A DNA stretch of 64,000 nucleotides from Streptomyces olivaceoviridis (GCF_014650115.1 NZ_BMUI01000015.1:124001-188000), one strand, 5' to 3'; shown: positions 35,005-44,929, counted from the stretch's first letter. Notes: a model not told the origin generated them from the sequence alone. Translations and numbers: made by a program.

Positions 35005-35790
35005 GGTAACCGTCCGGGCCGGTGCCACGGCGGTGACCGCTGAGGGCGCCGGCGTCGCGGCCGGGCGCGAGCAGGGTTCCGGCCTCGCTGCCGCGTTGCC
35101 GCGCAGGGACGGTGGCTCGCCCCCAGCACGCGGGCGACCGTCTCGTCCTTCGTCCCGGTGACCATCGGAAGCGGGATCTCCCGCGTCCGCCGGTCCGGTC
35201 CCACCACCGGGGAACCGCTCCCGGCACCGACCTCTCGGCACCGACCTCTCGCACCGGTCCGTCAGCGGCCCCGACCCGCCGCACCGGCTCCGACCGCCTC
35301 CCACACGCTCTCGAACAGCGCCACGAGGGCCACGAGGGCCACCGCCAACGAGCCCGTCGCCGCGGCCGGCCGGTCACCGCGCACCGGCAGCGGCAGCCGC
35401 ACCGCGGCCAGGTCGGACGCCACCGGCCTCACCGGCGGTCGTGACGCCGGCCACGACCGGCCGCCGACCTCTGCCGTCCCGCTCAGCGCCGTGCAGCGCC
35501 GTAAGGCGCCTGGGCCGGCCTCCCTTCGGCAACCCGACGCAGCGCGCCCGGCACCTCCTCGTCGCACTCCGGCACCAGCGCCGCAGGCTCCGCGCGCGGC
35601 CCGGACACCGCCTCTCGTCCGCCTCGTCCACCTCGTGCGACCGAGCTCGGCGCGGGCCGCCTTCGTCCGCCGGCGACATGACGGGGCCTGACCTCGTGCG
35701 CCCGCTCCACCACCGATCGCCCCGGTCGCCAGGCGCAGTGAGCCGGGCGCGGATGACGGCCGTCCCGCGCGGGAGCCGCATCCGCACGTG
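35005..35790 (-). pseudogene. decayed LuxR-type (TrmB-like) regulator
   Basis: Several pieces of one protein are visible in different frames on this strand. They are LAVALVALVALFESVWEAVG (around 35300), then a LuxR HTH fragment REIPLPMVTGTKDETVARVL with GASHR (around 35150), then a degenerate tail. The first piece matches the end of the effector domain and the second the start of the HTH of TrmB/LuxR regulators. A 14-bp perfect tandem duplication (35223-35236, 35237-35250) lies between them and shifts the frame. The N-terminal half is more degraded. Loss of function is evident; family assignment is moderate. Confidence 0.55.
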
Positions 35791-35821
35791 TGCGGCGGGT
35801 CCGGCCGTGCCCGCCCCGGCC

Positions 35822-36880
35822 TCAGGCGCCCCGCACCGGTCCCGTGCTCTGGCGGGCGATCAGTTCCGGGAGCGGTACCTGGACCGTCCCCGGCGTGGCC
35901 CCGTCCAGCCGCGAGAGCAGTTCTCGCGCGGCGGTGCGGCCGAAGGCCACGCTGTCCCGGGACAGCGCGGACAGCCAGGGCTTGACCATCCGGCACAGCG
36001 CGGAGTCCTCCCACGCGACCACCGACACGTCCTCGGGCACCGCGAAGCCGAGTTCGGCCGCGGCGGCCACCCCGGCGACCGCCATCACGTCGTTGTCGTA
36101 GATGAGCGCGGTGGGCGCGGCGGATCCGGACAGGACCCGGTGGGTGACGGCGGCCCCCTCGGCGTCGGAGTAGTCGGTGGTCACCGAGCGGACCTCGGTC
36201 AGGCCGCGCCGTTCGGCCTCGGCCCGCAGGCTGCGCATCCGCCGCTGGGTGTGCGCGAGGCCGGGCAGCCCGGCGATGTGCACGATCCGCCGGTGGCCCA
36301 GGGCGTGCAGTTCCCCCACGACCGCGGCCATCGCGCCGGCGTCGTCCGCCCACACCGCCGACAGCCCGGGGTGCAGCTCGGCCGGCGCGCCCCCGATCAC
36401 CACGGCGGGCAGGCCGAGTTCCTCCAGGAGCGCGGGACGGGGATCGTCGGTGCGGGGGTCGACCATGAGGACGCCGTCGACCCGGTGCTCGGCCCACCAG
36501 GTCCGGTATACCGCGCATTCTGCGGCAATGTCCTCTACAACTTGGAAGAGCAGGCCGAGATGGCGTTCGGCCAGCACTTCCTGGATGCCCGAGACCAGTT
36601 GGAGGAAGAACGAGTCCACACCGAGGGTGTGCGCGGGCCGGGCCAGCACGAACCCGACCGTGGCCGCGCCCTCACCGGACAACTGGCGGGCGGCGGTGCT
36701 CGGCCGCCAGCCGAGCTGTTCGGCCACCCGGCGCACCCGGGCCCGGGTCACCTCGGAGACGCCGGGCCGGTTGTTGAGGGCGAAGGAGACGGCGCTCTCG
36801 GAGACCCCGGCCCGCCGCGCGATGTCCTTCATCGTCGGCCGGCGCGCCGGTGAACGCTTGTCCGCCACTTCCGCTCCCAT
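35822..36880 (-). CDS. LacI-family transcriptional regulator
   Basis: This 352-residue repressor has the LacI HTH (MKDIARRAGVSESAVSFALN) and hinge helix, and a periplasmic-binding-like effector domain. It is divergent from the sugar ABC importer and glycosidase genes. Two operator-like palindromes with the LacI-typical central CG lie directly upstream of its start, so it probably represses itself and the mannoside operon and is released by an oligosaccharide or sugar. Confidence 0.95.
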   Translation of the reverse strand: MGAEVADKRSPARRPTMKDIARRAGVSESAVSFALNNRPGVSEVTRARVRRVAEQLGWRPSTAARQLSGEGAATVGFVLARPAHTLGVDSFFLQLVSGIQEVLAERHLGLLFQVVEDIAAECAVYRTWWAEHRVDGVLMVDPRTDDPRPALLEELGLPAVVIGGAPAELHPGLSAVWADDAGAMAAVVGELHALGHRRIVHIAGLPGLAHTQRRMRSLRAEAERRGLTEVRSVTTDYSDAEGAAVTHRVLSGSAAPTALIYDNDVMAVAGVAAAAELGFAVPEDVSVVAWEDSALCRMVKPWLSALSRDSVAFGRTAARELLSRLDGATPGTVQVPLPELIARQSTGPVRGA

Positions 36881-36896
36881 TCTCTGGCACCGAGCA

Positions 36897-36934
36897 CTAA
36901 AGCGCTTGAGCTAGACCAGCCTAAAGCGCATTAG
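36897..36934. promoter_or_regulatory. two LacI-type operators
   Basis: CTAAAGCGCTTGAG (36897-36910) and CTAAAGCGCATTAG (36921-36934) are near-palindromes with central GCGC, spaced 24 bp apart, 17 and 41 bp upstream of the LacI start. This is the expected form and place for LacI-family control. Confidence 0.75.
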
Positions 36935-37033
36935 CGATCGGAGCAAGAGTCGCGTCCGGCACTTGTCCGGCTCGCGTCAACACGCCCTGACCTGCGGCTT
37001 CTATCGGCGCAGGGAAGTTTTCGGCCGAATCCA

Positions 37034-37063
37034 TTGACATTTTTCCGCCGAAGGATGCAATGT
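37034..37063 (+). promoter_or_regulatory. possible promoter of the sugar transport operon
   Basis: TTGACA (37034-37039) is followed after 18 bases by CAATGT (37058-37063), a fair -35 and poor -10 pair. TTCGGCCGAA (37020-37029) is a perfect palindrome beside it. It reads toward the substrate-binding protein, whose start is at 37126. Confidence 0.4.
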
Positions 37064-37125
37064 CTGCCCCTGAACCCGTGGCCGGCATCGTCGCCGTGGC
37101 CCGCCGTCCGAAGGAGCCTCCAGCC

Positions 37126-38421
37126 GTGCGCATATCCCGTAGAACCCTCGCCACCGCTGTCGCCGTCGCGGCCCTGCTGCCGCTGTCCGCCTGCGGCTCC
37201 GGGAACGACGACAGCTCGTCGGGCGACGCCTCGGGCAAGATCGAGGGCAACATCACGTTCCAGACCTGGAACCTGAGGGCGAACTTCAAGTCGTACTTCG
37301 AGGGCGTCATCGCCGACTTCGAGCAGAAGTACCCGGGCACCCACGTGAAGTGGGTCGACCAGCCCGCCGAGGGCTACGCCGACAAGCTCAGCGCGGAGGC
37401 GGCCGGCGGCACGCTGCCCGACGTCGTCAACGTCTCCCCCGACCTGGCCGCCCCGCTCGCCAAGGCCGGGCTCGCCCTGGACCTGGACAAGGACAAGGCG
37501 GCGGCGAAGTACAAGAGCGAGTACCTGCCGGGCGCGTGGAGCAGCACTGACATCCCGGGCCTGCCGGGCACCTGGGCGTTCCCCTGGTACCTGAACACCG
37601 GGCCGCTGTTCTACAACAAGGCCCTGTTCAAGGAGGCCGGTCTCAACCCGGACCAGCCGCCGAAGACGTACGCCGACCTGTTCAAGGACGGCCTCCAGAT
37701 CGCCGAGAAGACCGACGGCAAGGTCGCCACCCTCGCCAACGTGCCGGCCATCGAGGACTTCGGCCGCTACGGCGTCCAGCTGGTGAACAAGGAAGGCACC
37801 GGTTTCGCCTTCAATGACGCCAAGGGTGTCGAACTCCTCACCAAGTACAAGGAGTTGTACGACGCCAAGGCCCTCGACCCGCAGGCGCTGACGGCCACGC
37901 CCGAGTCGGCCGGACGCAAGTTCCTCACCGGGGCCGTCGCCATGAACCCCGGCAGCGCGCTGGACCTGAAGAACTTCAAGACGCAGGCGCCGAGCCTGTA
38001 CAAGAACATCGGCATCACCGACCAGATCACCAGCACCGGCCACGTCAACATGTACGTGCAGAACCTGATGGTGAACGCGCAGTCCAAGCAGAAGCCCGCG
38101 GCCGTGGCCTTCGCGCACTTCGTCACCGACGCGAAGAACCAGATGGCCTTCGCCAAGCAGGTCGCCATCTTCCCGAGCACCGCCGGCTCCCTGAAGGACC
38201 CGTACTTCACCAAGGAGGACGGCACCGACGAGACCCGCGTCCGGGTGGCCGCCGCCAAGTCGCTGAAGACCGCCGTGAACTACACGCCGGTGCTGTTCAG
38301 CGACCAGATGAAGACCGCGCTCCAGCAGGAGGTCGCCAAGGCGCTCCAGGGCAAGGAGAGCCCCAAGCAGGCGCTCGACAACGCTGTCAAGGCCTGCGAC
38401 CAGCTGCTCAAGCAGGGCTGA
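37126..38421 (+). CDS. sugar ABC transporter substrate-binding lipoprotein
   Basis: This 431-residue protein has a lipoprotein signal ending in the lipobox LSAC and family 1 extracellular solute-binding features (GNITFQTWNLRANFKSYFEG, PGTHVKWVDQPA). It should bind an oligosaccharide outside the cell and deliver it to the two permeases that follow. AAGGAG lies 9 bases before the GTG start. The ATPase gene is absent, as is usual for Streptomyces sugar importers that share MsiK; that part is inference. Confidence 0.95.
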   Translation: MRISRRTLATAVAVAALLPLSACGSGNDDSSSGDASGKIEGNITFQTWNLRANFKSYFEGVIADFEQKYPGTHVKWVDQPAEGYADKLSAEAAGGTLPDVVNVSPDLAAPLAKAGLALDLDKDKAAAKYKSEYLPGAWSSTDIPGLPGTWAFPWYLNTGPLFYNKALFKEAGLNPDQPPKTYADLFKDGLQIAEKTDGKVATLANVPAIEDFGRYGVQLVNKEGTGFAFNDAKGVELLTKYKELYDAKALDPQALTATPESAGRKFLTGAVAMNPGSALDLKNFKTQAPSLYKNIGITDQITSTGHVNMYVQNLMVNAQSKQKPAAVAFAHFVTDAKNQMAFAKQVAIFPSTAGSLKDPYFTKEDGTDETRVRVAAAKSLKTAVNYTPVLFSDQMKTALQQEVAKALQGKESPKQALDNAVKACDQLLKQG

Positions 38422-38427
38422 TCCGCC

Positions 38428-39339
38428 GTGGCCCTCTCCTCCCCTGCCCGTAGGGGCTCCCGGGTGCGGCGTCAGCTGCCCACCAGTCCGTGGCTGTTCG
38501 CCGCACCCGGGTTGCTGGTCACCGCCGCGTTCGTGCTGTACCCGTTCGTGTCGACCGTGGTGAACTCCTTCACCGACCGTCGCACCCTGATCCCGGGCCA
38601 CTTCGTCGGTCTCGCCAACTACCGCGAGATGCTCCACGACGACGCGTTCTGGATTGCCCTGCGCAACAGCACGCTGTACGTCCTCGGAGTCGTCCCGGCG
38701 CTGGTGGTCCTGCCGCTGCTGCTCGCGCTTCTGGTGCAGAAGCACATCCCCGGCATCGCCTTCTTCCGGTCCGCCTTCTACACCCCGGTCGTCGCCTCGA
38801 TCGTGGTCGTCGGCCTGATCTGGGTGTGGCTGCTGGACGAACGCGGTCTGGTCAACTCGCTGCTGGAGACGCTGGGCGCGAGCCCGGTCGGGTTCCTCAG
38901 CGACCAGTGGCTGATCCTGCTCAGCGCCATGACGGTCACGGTGTGGAAGGGCCTCGGCTACTACATGATCGTCTACTTGGCGGCGCTCGCGAACGTACCG
39001 CGCGAACTCCACGAGGCCGCCGCCGTGGACGGCGCGGGCGCGGTCCGCCGCTTCCTCAGCGTCACCGTGCCCGCCGTGCGGTCCACGATGGTCCTGGTGG
39101 CCGCGCTCGCCGCGGTCTCCGCCTTCAAGGTGTTCTCCGAGGTGTACCTGATGGCCGGCCCGACCGGCGGCCCGGCCGGCGAGGACACGACTCTCGTGAT
39201 GCTCGTGCAGCGCTCCGGCACCGGCCTCAGCGGCCGGGTCGGTTACGCCTCCGCGATCTCCGTGGTGGTCTTCGTGATCACCGTGGTGCTGATGCTGCTG
39301 GTACTGCGCGCGGACCGGAAGGACGAGACCCAGGCATGA
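38428..39339 (+). CDS. sugar ABC transporter permease 1
   Basis: This 303-residue protein has six membrane helices and the EAA motif EAAAVDGAGAVRRF, typical of the MalF/UgpA group. It begins 6 bases after the binding-protein stop and overlaps the second permease by ATGA. Confidence 0.95.
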   Translation: MALSSPARRGSRVRRQLPTSPWLFAAPGLLVTAAFVLYPFVSTVVNSFTDRRTLIPGHFVGLANYREMLHDDAFWIALRNSTLYVLGVVPALVVLPLLLALLVQKHIPGIAFFRSAFYTPVVASIVVVGLIWVWLLDERGLVNSLLETLGASPVGFLSDQWLILLSAMTVTVWKGLGYYMIVYLAALANVPRELHEAAAVDGAGAVRRFLSVTVPAVRSTMVLVAALAAVSAFKVFSEVYLMAGPTGGPAGEDTTLVMLVQRSGTGLSGRVGYASAISVVVFVITVVLMLLVLRADRKDETQA

Positions 39340-40274
39340 CCGACACCCTGCGCACCCCGGACGGGCGGACCGCCCGCCCGGGGCACCCGACGACCGAGCG
39401 CGCGCGGCGGACCGGCCGCCGCTCCCGTTTCACCGACGACACCGGCCAGCGCGTGCGGCCCTGGGAACTCGTCCTCCGCTACCTGCTGCTGCTCGGCGTG
39501 CTGGCCCTGACGATCGGCCCGTTCCTGTGGCAGCTGTCGACCTCGCTGAAGGGCCCGACGGAGGACATCTACAGCTCCCCGCCGTCGTTCCTGCCCGAGC
39601 ACCCCACCCTGCACAACTACAGCCGGGTCGCCGGCGTCATCCCCGTCTGGGACTACGCCCTGAACTCCGTCAAGGTCGCCGTCGCCAGCGTGGTCACCAA
39701 CTGCGTCGGCTCCGCCCTCGCCGGCTACGCCCTGGCCCGGCTGCGCTACCGGGGCCGCGGGGTACTGACCCTGGTCTTCATCCTGGCCCTGCTGGTGCCC
39801 GCCGAGAGCATCATCATCGCCCAGTTCACGACCATGCGGTCGCTGGAGCTGAACAACACGCTCATCGGCGTGGTGCTGCCCGGCTGCGTCGGCGCGCTGA
39901 ACGTGCTGCTGATGCGCAACGCCTTCCTCAACCTGCCGTACGAGATCGAGGAGGCGGCCTTCGTCGACGGCGCCAACGTCTGGCAGCGGTTCCTGCGGAT
40001 CGCGCTGCCGTCGGTCAAGGGCACCCTCGCCGTCGTCTCGATCTTCGCCTTCATGGGCGCCTGGGACGACTTCCTGTGGCCGCTGATCGTGCTCGGCGAC
40101 CCGTCCAAGTTCACCCTCACCGTCGGCCTCAACTACCTGCACGGCACCTTCGCCAACGACCAGCGGCTGGTCGCCGCCGGCACGGTCATCGCCGTGGCCC
40201 CGCTCATCGTCCTCTTCGCCTGCCTCCAGCGGTACTTCTTCCGCGGGGTCGGCGAGGGCGCCGTCAAGGGCTGA
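39336..40274 (+). CDS. sugar ABC transporter permease 2
   Basis: This 312-residue protein has a cytoplasmic N-terminal extension of about 45 residues, six membrane helices and the EAA motif EEAAFVDGANVWQRF of MalG/UgpE-type permeases. It is coupled to permease 1 by ATGA and the glycosidase follows after 32 bp. Confidence 0.95.
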   Translation: MTDTLRTPDGRTARPGHPTTERARRTGRRSRFTDDTGQRVRPWELVLRYLLLLGVLALTIGPFLWQLSTSLKGPTEDIYSSPPSFLPEHPTLHNYSRVAGVIPVWDYALNSVKVAVASVVTNCVGSALAGYALARLRYRGRGVLTLVFILALLVPAESIIIAQFTTMRSLELNNTLIGVVLPGCVGALNVLLMRNAFLNLPYEIEEAAFVDGANVWQRFLRIALPSVKGTLAVVSIFAFMGAWDDFLWPLIVLGDPSKFTLTVGLNYLHGTFANDQRLVAAGTVIAVAPLIVLFACLQRYFFRGVGEGAVKG

Positions 40275-40306
40275 CCGCCGCATTCGAACCCCCCGCAAGG
40301 ACACCC

Positions 40307-41572
40307 ATGCCTCCTGCCGTGCGCTTCGGCGTCAACTACACCCCCAGCGAAGGGTGGTTCCACCACTGGCTCGACTTCGACCTCGACTCCGTACGCGCCG
40401 ACCTCGACTCGATCGCCGCGCTCGGCCTGGACCACGTCCGGGTCTTCCCGCTGTGGCCGTACTTCCAGCCGAACCGGGCTCTCATCCGGCCGCGCGCGGT
40501 GGAACAGCTCGTGGCCCTCGCCGACGCCGCCGCCGAGCGCGGCCTGGACGTGAACGTGGACGGCCTGCAAGGCCATCTGTCCAGCTTCGACTTCCTCCCC
40601 GCCTGGACGCGCACCTGGCACCGGCGCAACCTCTTCACCGACCCCGAGGTCATCGACGGCCAGGCCGCCTACCTGCGCACCCTCGCCGCCGCCCTCGCCG
40701 ACCGGCCCAACTTCATCGGCATGACCGTCGGCAACGAGGTCAACCAGTTCAGCGCCGACCCCCACCCCGACCCCGACCGGGCCACCCCCGAGCAGATCGA
40801 CACCTGGCTGGAGCGCATGCTCGCCGCCTGCGAGGAGGGCGCCCCCGGCCGGCTGCACCTGCACGCCGAGTACGACGCCACCTGGTACCAGCACGACATG
40901 CCGTTCACCCCGGCCCAGGCCGCCCGGTACGGCGGCGTCACCGCCGTGCACTCCTGGGTGTTCAACGGCACCGCCCAGCGCCACGGCCGTACCTCCGTAC
41001 CCAGCGAGCACCACGCCGCCTACCTGGTCGAGCTGAGCAAGGCGTGGGCGGACGACCCGCACCGGCCGGTGTGGCTCCAGGAGGTCGGCGCCCCCGCCCC
41101 GCTGGTCCCCGCCGAGCACGCCGCCGCCTTCACCGAGGCGACCGTCACCAACGCCCTGGACTGCCCCGGCCTGTGGGGCATCACCTGGTGGTGCTCCCAC
41201 GACGTCTCCCGCGGCCTCGCCGACTTCCCCGAGCTCGAATACTCCCTCGGGCTGCTGACCAACGACCGGCGGCCGAAGGACATCGCGCGGGTGCTCGCCG
41301 ACGCGGCCCGCCGGACCCACCCCACCCCGGCACCGCGCACGACCGCCCTTGTCGTACCCGCCGACCCCGAGGGGCGTACGGCGCTCGCTCCGGGCGGGGC
41401 CCTGTACGACGCCTTCTTCCGGCTGACCGCCGACGGGGCCCGGCCCACCACCGTCCTCGACGTCCGCGCGGGCGACGCGGACCATCTCCGGGCACGTGGC
41501 ATCACCGAGGTGGTCACGGCCGGGCAGGTGCTCCCGGCAGCGGGGGCGGCTCGGGCGACCGGTGCCGAGTGA
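40307..41572 (+). CDS. GH5-like glycoside hydrolase
   Basis: This 421-residue TIM-barrel glycosidase has a likely acid/base Glu in TVGNEVNQF (about residue 144) and a nucleophile Glu in WLQEVGAP (about 259), the pattern of clan GH-A. There is no signal peptide, so it is intracellular and should act on imported oligosaccharide. With a GH38 mannosidase next door, activity on a beta-mannosyl linkage (as in GH5_18 enzymes on the N-glycan core) is plausible. That specificity is inference. Confidence 0.75.
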   Translation: MPPAVRFGVNYTPSEGWFHHWLDFDLDSVRADLDSIAALGLDHVRVFPLWPYFQPNRALIRPRAVEQLVALADAAAERGLDVNVDGLQGHLSSFDFLPAWTRTWHRRNLFTDPEVIDGQAAYLRTLAAALADRPNFIGMTVGNEVNQFSADPHPDPDRATPEQIDTWLERMLAACEEGAPGRLHLHAEYDATWYQHDMPFTPAQAARYGGVTAVHSWVFNGTAQRHGRTSVPSEHHAAYLVELSKAWADDPHRPVWLQEVGAPAPLVPAEHAAAFTEATVTNALDCPGLWGITWWCSHDVSRGLADFPELEYSLGLLTNDRRPKDIARVLADAARRTHPTPAPRTTALVVPADPEGRTALAPGGALYDAFFRLTADGARPTTVLDVRAGDADHLRARGITEVVTAGQVLPAAGAARATGAE

Positions 41573-41638
41573 CATCCCCGCGCCCGTCACCCACCCTGGT
41601 AACCACCCTCCCGACGTACGACCTACGGAGCATCCCGC

Positions 41639-44600
41639 ATGCATGACGACCGCACTCTGGTGGAAGCCCGCCTCAAGCGGGTCCTCGACGAACGCATCCG
41701 CCCCGCCGTGTACCCCGAGTCCGTACCGCTTCGGGTCGCGGTGTGGCACGCGCCCGGCGAGCCGGTGCCGGTCGCGGAGGGGCTGGCCGCCGAGCCCGAG
41801 CCGATCGAGGTGGGCGCCCGCTGGGGTGCTCCCTGGGGCACCAGCTGGTTCCGGGTGACGGGAACCGTGCCCGCGTCGTGGGCGGGCCGGACCGTCGAGG
41901 CCCTGCTGGACCTCGGCTTCGACGAGAACATGCCCGGTTTCCAGTGCGAGGGCCTGGTCTACCGGCCCGACGGCACGCCGGTGAAGGGCCTGAACCCGCG
42001 CAACCAGTGGGTGCGGATCGGCGCGCCCGTGGCGGGCGGCGAGGAGGTGCGGCTGCACATCGAGGCCGCCTCCAACCCGGTCATCCTGGACTACCACCCC
42101 TTCCTGCCGACCCAGCTCGGCGACAAGGAGACCGCCGGCAGCGAGCCGCAGTACACCCTGACCCGCATGGACCTCGCCGTCTTCGACGAGACCGTGTGGC
42201 AGCTCGTGATGGACCTGGAGGTCCTCGGTGAGCTGATGGCGGAGCTGCCCGAGGACTCCGCCCGCCGCTACGACATCCTGCGCGCCGTGGACCGCGCGCT
42301 GGACTCCGTCGACCTCCAGGACGTGAACGGCACCGCCGGCCGGGCCCGCGAGCAGCTCACCGAGGTCCTGTCGTCCCCCGCCGTCCCGTCGGCGCACCGC
42401 ATCAGCGCCGTCGGGCACGCGCACATCGACTCCGCCTGGCTGTGGCCGCTGCGGGAGACGGTGCGCAAGGTGGCCCGTACGACGTCCAACATGACCGCGC
42501 TGATCGAGGACGAGCCGGAGTTCGTCTTCGCCATGTCCCAGGCGCAGCAGTGGGCGTGGGTGAAGGAGCACCGGCCCGAGGTGTGGGCACGGGTGAAGAA
42601 GGCCGTGGCGGAGGGGCGGTTCGTGCCGGCCGGCGGGATGTGGGTGGAGTCGGACACCAACATGCCCGGTTCGGAGGCGATGGCCCGGCAGTTCGTGCAC
42701 GGCAAGCGGTTCTTCCTCGACGAGTTCGGCATCGAGAACGAGGAGGCCTGGCTGCCCGACACCTTCGGCTTCGCCGCGGGCCTGCCGCAGATCATCAAGG
42801 CGGCCGGCTCCAAGTGGCTGCTGACCCAGAAGATCTCCTGGTCGCAGACGAACAAGTTCCCCCACCACACCTTCCAGTGGGAGGGCATCGACGGCACCCG
42901 GATCTTCACGCACTTCCCGCCCGTCGACACCTACAACTGCTCCATGAAGGGCAGCGAGATCGCCCACGCGGCGCGGAACTTCAAGGACAAGGGCCGGGCC
43001 CGGCACTCGCTCGCGCCCACGGGCTGGGGTGACGGCGGCGGCGGCACCACCCGCGAGATGGTCGCCAAGGCGGCCCGGCTGCGCGACCTCGAAGGCTCGG
43101 CGACCGTCGAGTGGGAGACCCCGCGCGCGTTCTTCGAGAAGGCCGAGGCCGAGTACCCCGAGCCGCCGGTCTGGGTGGGCGAGCTGTACCTCGAACTGCA
43201 CCGGGCGACGCTGACCAGCCAGGCCAAGACCAAGCAGGGCAACCGGCGCAGCGAACACCTGCTGCGCGAGGCGGAGCTGTGGGCGGCCACCGCGGCCGTG
43301 CGCACCGGCTTCCCCTACCCGTACGAGGAGCTGGACCGGATCTGGAAGACGGTGCTGCTGCACCAGTTCCACGACATCCTGCCCGGCTCGTCCATCGCCT
43401 GGGTCCACCGCGAGGCACGGGCCACGTACGAACGGATCGCGGGTGAGCTGACCGCGATCATCGACGGCGCCCAGCGTGCCCTGGCCGGCGAGGGCGGCAC
43501 CGAGCTGGTCTTCAACGCGGCCCCGCACCCCCGTCACGGTGTCCCGGCGGGCGGCGCCGCCACCCCGGCCGTGACCGGCGGCACCACGCTCGCGCCGCGC
43601 GCGAGCGGCGGGTTCACGCTGGACAACGGCAGCCTGCGGATCGAGGTCGACGCCCGGGGCCTGGTGGTGTCGGCGTACGACATCGCGGCCGGCCGGGAGA
43701 CGGTCGCGCCGGGGCAGGCCGCCAACCTGCTCCAGCTGCACCCCGACTTCCCGAACATGTGGGACGCCTGGGACGTCGACGAGTTCTACCGCAACACCGT
43801 CACCGACCTCACCGACGCCGAGTCGGTGCTGCCGGGCGACGACGGGGCGTCGGTGCGGGTCGTCCGCGCCTTCGGCGACTCCCGGGTCACCCAGGTGCTG
43901 TCCCTGCGGGCGGGCGAGCGGCGGCTGGTCATCGACACCGAGGTCGACTGGCACGAGACGGAGAAGTTCCTCAAGCTGGCCTTCCCGCTCGACGTGCGCG
44001 CCGAACGGTACGCCTCCGAGACGCAGTTCGGGCACTTCCACCGGCCCACCCACACCAACACGTCCTGGGAGGCGGCCAAGTTCGAGGCCTGCAACCACCG
44101 CTTCGTCCACCTGGAGGAGCCCGGCTGGGGCGTCGCCGTCGTCAACGACTCGACGTACGGCCATGACGTGACCCGGATCGTGCGGTCCGACGGCGACCGC
44201 GGTACGACCACGACGGTCCGGGTGTCGTTGCTGCGCGCCCCGCGCTTCCCCGACCCCGAGACCGATCAGGGCGTCCACCGCTTCCGGCACGCCCTGGTGC
44301 CCGGCGCCGGGATCGGGGACGCGGTGCGCGAGGGCTGGCGCGTCAATCTGCCGGAACGGCGCCTGACCGGCGCCCACGAGGTCGCTCCGCTGGTCACCGT
44401 GGACGACGACGCGGTCGTGGTCACGGCGGTGAAGCTCGCCGACGACGGCAGCGGGGACGTGGTGGTCCGCTTCCACGAGGCCCACGGCGGCCGGGCCCTG
44501 GCCACGTTCACGGCCGGCTTCGAGGTCGCGGAGGTGACGGTGACGGACCTGCTGGAGCGCCCGCTCGCCACGGCGACCGCCCCGGAGCGGGACGGCGACC

Positions 44601-44659
44601 GGATCACCGTACGGCTGCGGCCGTTCGAGCTGGTGACGCTGCGGCTGCGGCGCGCCTGA
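41639..44659 (+). CDS. GH38 alpha-mannosidase
   Basis: This 1006-residue enzyme has the GH38 zinc-site motif HAHIDSAWLWPLRE (near residue 261), the nucleophile Asp in WLPDTFGFAAGLPQ (near 375) and a long C-terminal beta domain. Its length fits the family. It removes alpha-mannose from oligosaccharides in the cytoplasm (no signal peptide). GGAG lies about 8 bases before the ATG. It ends the LacI-controlled operon, followed by a hairpin. Confidence 0.95.
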   Translation: MHDDRTLVEARLKRVLDERIRPAVYPESVPLRVAVWHAPGEPVPVAEGLAAEPEPIEVGARWGAPWGTSWFRVTGTVPASWAGRTVEALLDLGFDENMPGFQCEGLVYRPDGTPVKGLNPRNQWVRIGAPVAGGEEVRLHIEAASNPVILDYHPFLPTQLGDKETAGSEPQYTLTRMDLAVFDETVWQLVMDLEVLGELMAELPEDSARRYDILRAVDRALDSVDLQDVNGTAGRAREQLTEVLSSPAVPSAHRISAVGHAHIDSAWLWPLRETVRKVARTTSNMTALIEDEPEFVFAMSQAQQWAWVKEHRPEVWARVKKAVAEGRFVPAGGMWVESDTNMPGSEAMARQFVHGKRFFLDEFGIENEEAWLPDTFGFAAGLPQIIKAAGSKWLLTQKISWSQTNKFPHHTFQWEGIDGTRIFTHFPPVDTYNCSMKGSEIAHAARNFKDKGRARHSLAPTGWGDGGGGTTREMVAKAARLRDLEGSATVEWETPRAFFEKAEAEYPEPPVWVGELYLELHRATLTSQAKTKQGNRRSEHLLREAELWAATAAVRTGFPYPYEELDRIWKTVLLHQFHDILPGSSIAWVHREARATYERIAGELTAIIDGAQRALAGEGGTELVFNAAPHPRHGVPAGGAATPAVTGGTTLAPRASGGFTLDNGSLRIEVDARGLVVSAYDIAAGRETVAPGQAANLLQLHPDFPNMWDAWDVDEFYRNTVTDLTDAESVLPGDDGASVRVVRAFGDSRVTQVLSLRAGERRLVIDTEVDWHETEKFLKLAFPLDVRAERYASETQFGHFHRPTHTNTSWEAAKFEACNHRFVHLEEPGWGVAVVNDSTYGHDVTRIVRSDGDRGTTTTVRVSLLRAPRFPDPETDQGVHRFRHALVPGAGIGDAVREGWRVNLPERRLTGAHEVAPLVTVDDDAVVVTAVKLADDGSGDVVVRFHEAHGGRALATFTAGFEVAEVTVTDLLERPLATATAPERDGDRITVRLRPFELVTLRLRRA

Positions 44660-44663
44660 GCGA

Positions 44664-44709
44664 CGCGGCGCCGGCCGCGGCCCGTCACCGGGTCGCCGCC
44701 GGCGCCGCG
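44664..44709 (+). terminator. hairpin terminator
   Basis: CGCGGCGCCGGC and GCCGGCGCCGCG form a perfect 12-bp stem with a 22-base loop, five bases after the GH38 stop. Confidence 0.7.
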
Positions 44710-44875
44710 GTCGGTGTCCGTCGGGGACCGCCGCTCGCGGGTGACCCGCTCAGCCGGGTGGGCGGAATCGGAACTGATCCGACGAGCGGCGAAATCCGTT
44801 ACCCATGGGGGGACATGGCGCGCGAACGACATTTCCGGCCGCCGTGCCGGGCGGCGCGGGCCGCCAGGCAGTCGG

Positions 44876-44921
44876 CTTAACTAACGTGTCGGCGGCGCGA
44901 ACGATCACGAGCGTTAGTAAG
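44876..44921. promoter_or_regulatory. inverted repeat upstream of parA
   Basis: CTTAACTAACG (44876-44886) and CGTTAGTAAG (44912-44921) form an inverted repeat with a 25-bp centre; the arms match fully apart from one extra A in the left arm. The right arm ends 8 bases before the parA start. It may be an autoregulatory operator or a partition site. Confidence 0.55.
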
Positions 44922-44929
44922 GTACCCCC

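Noticed and set aside
36931..39012. Long minus-strand frame opposite the sugar-binding protein and permease
   Set aside because: The product is low-complexity and the opposite strand has clear lipobox and permease motifs.
40133..44485. Very long open frame (about 1450 codons) opposite the GH5-like and GH38 genes
   Set aside because: It is antisense to two well-supported glycosidases; its product is Val/Gly/Arg-rich with no domain, as expected from the complement of high G+C codons.
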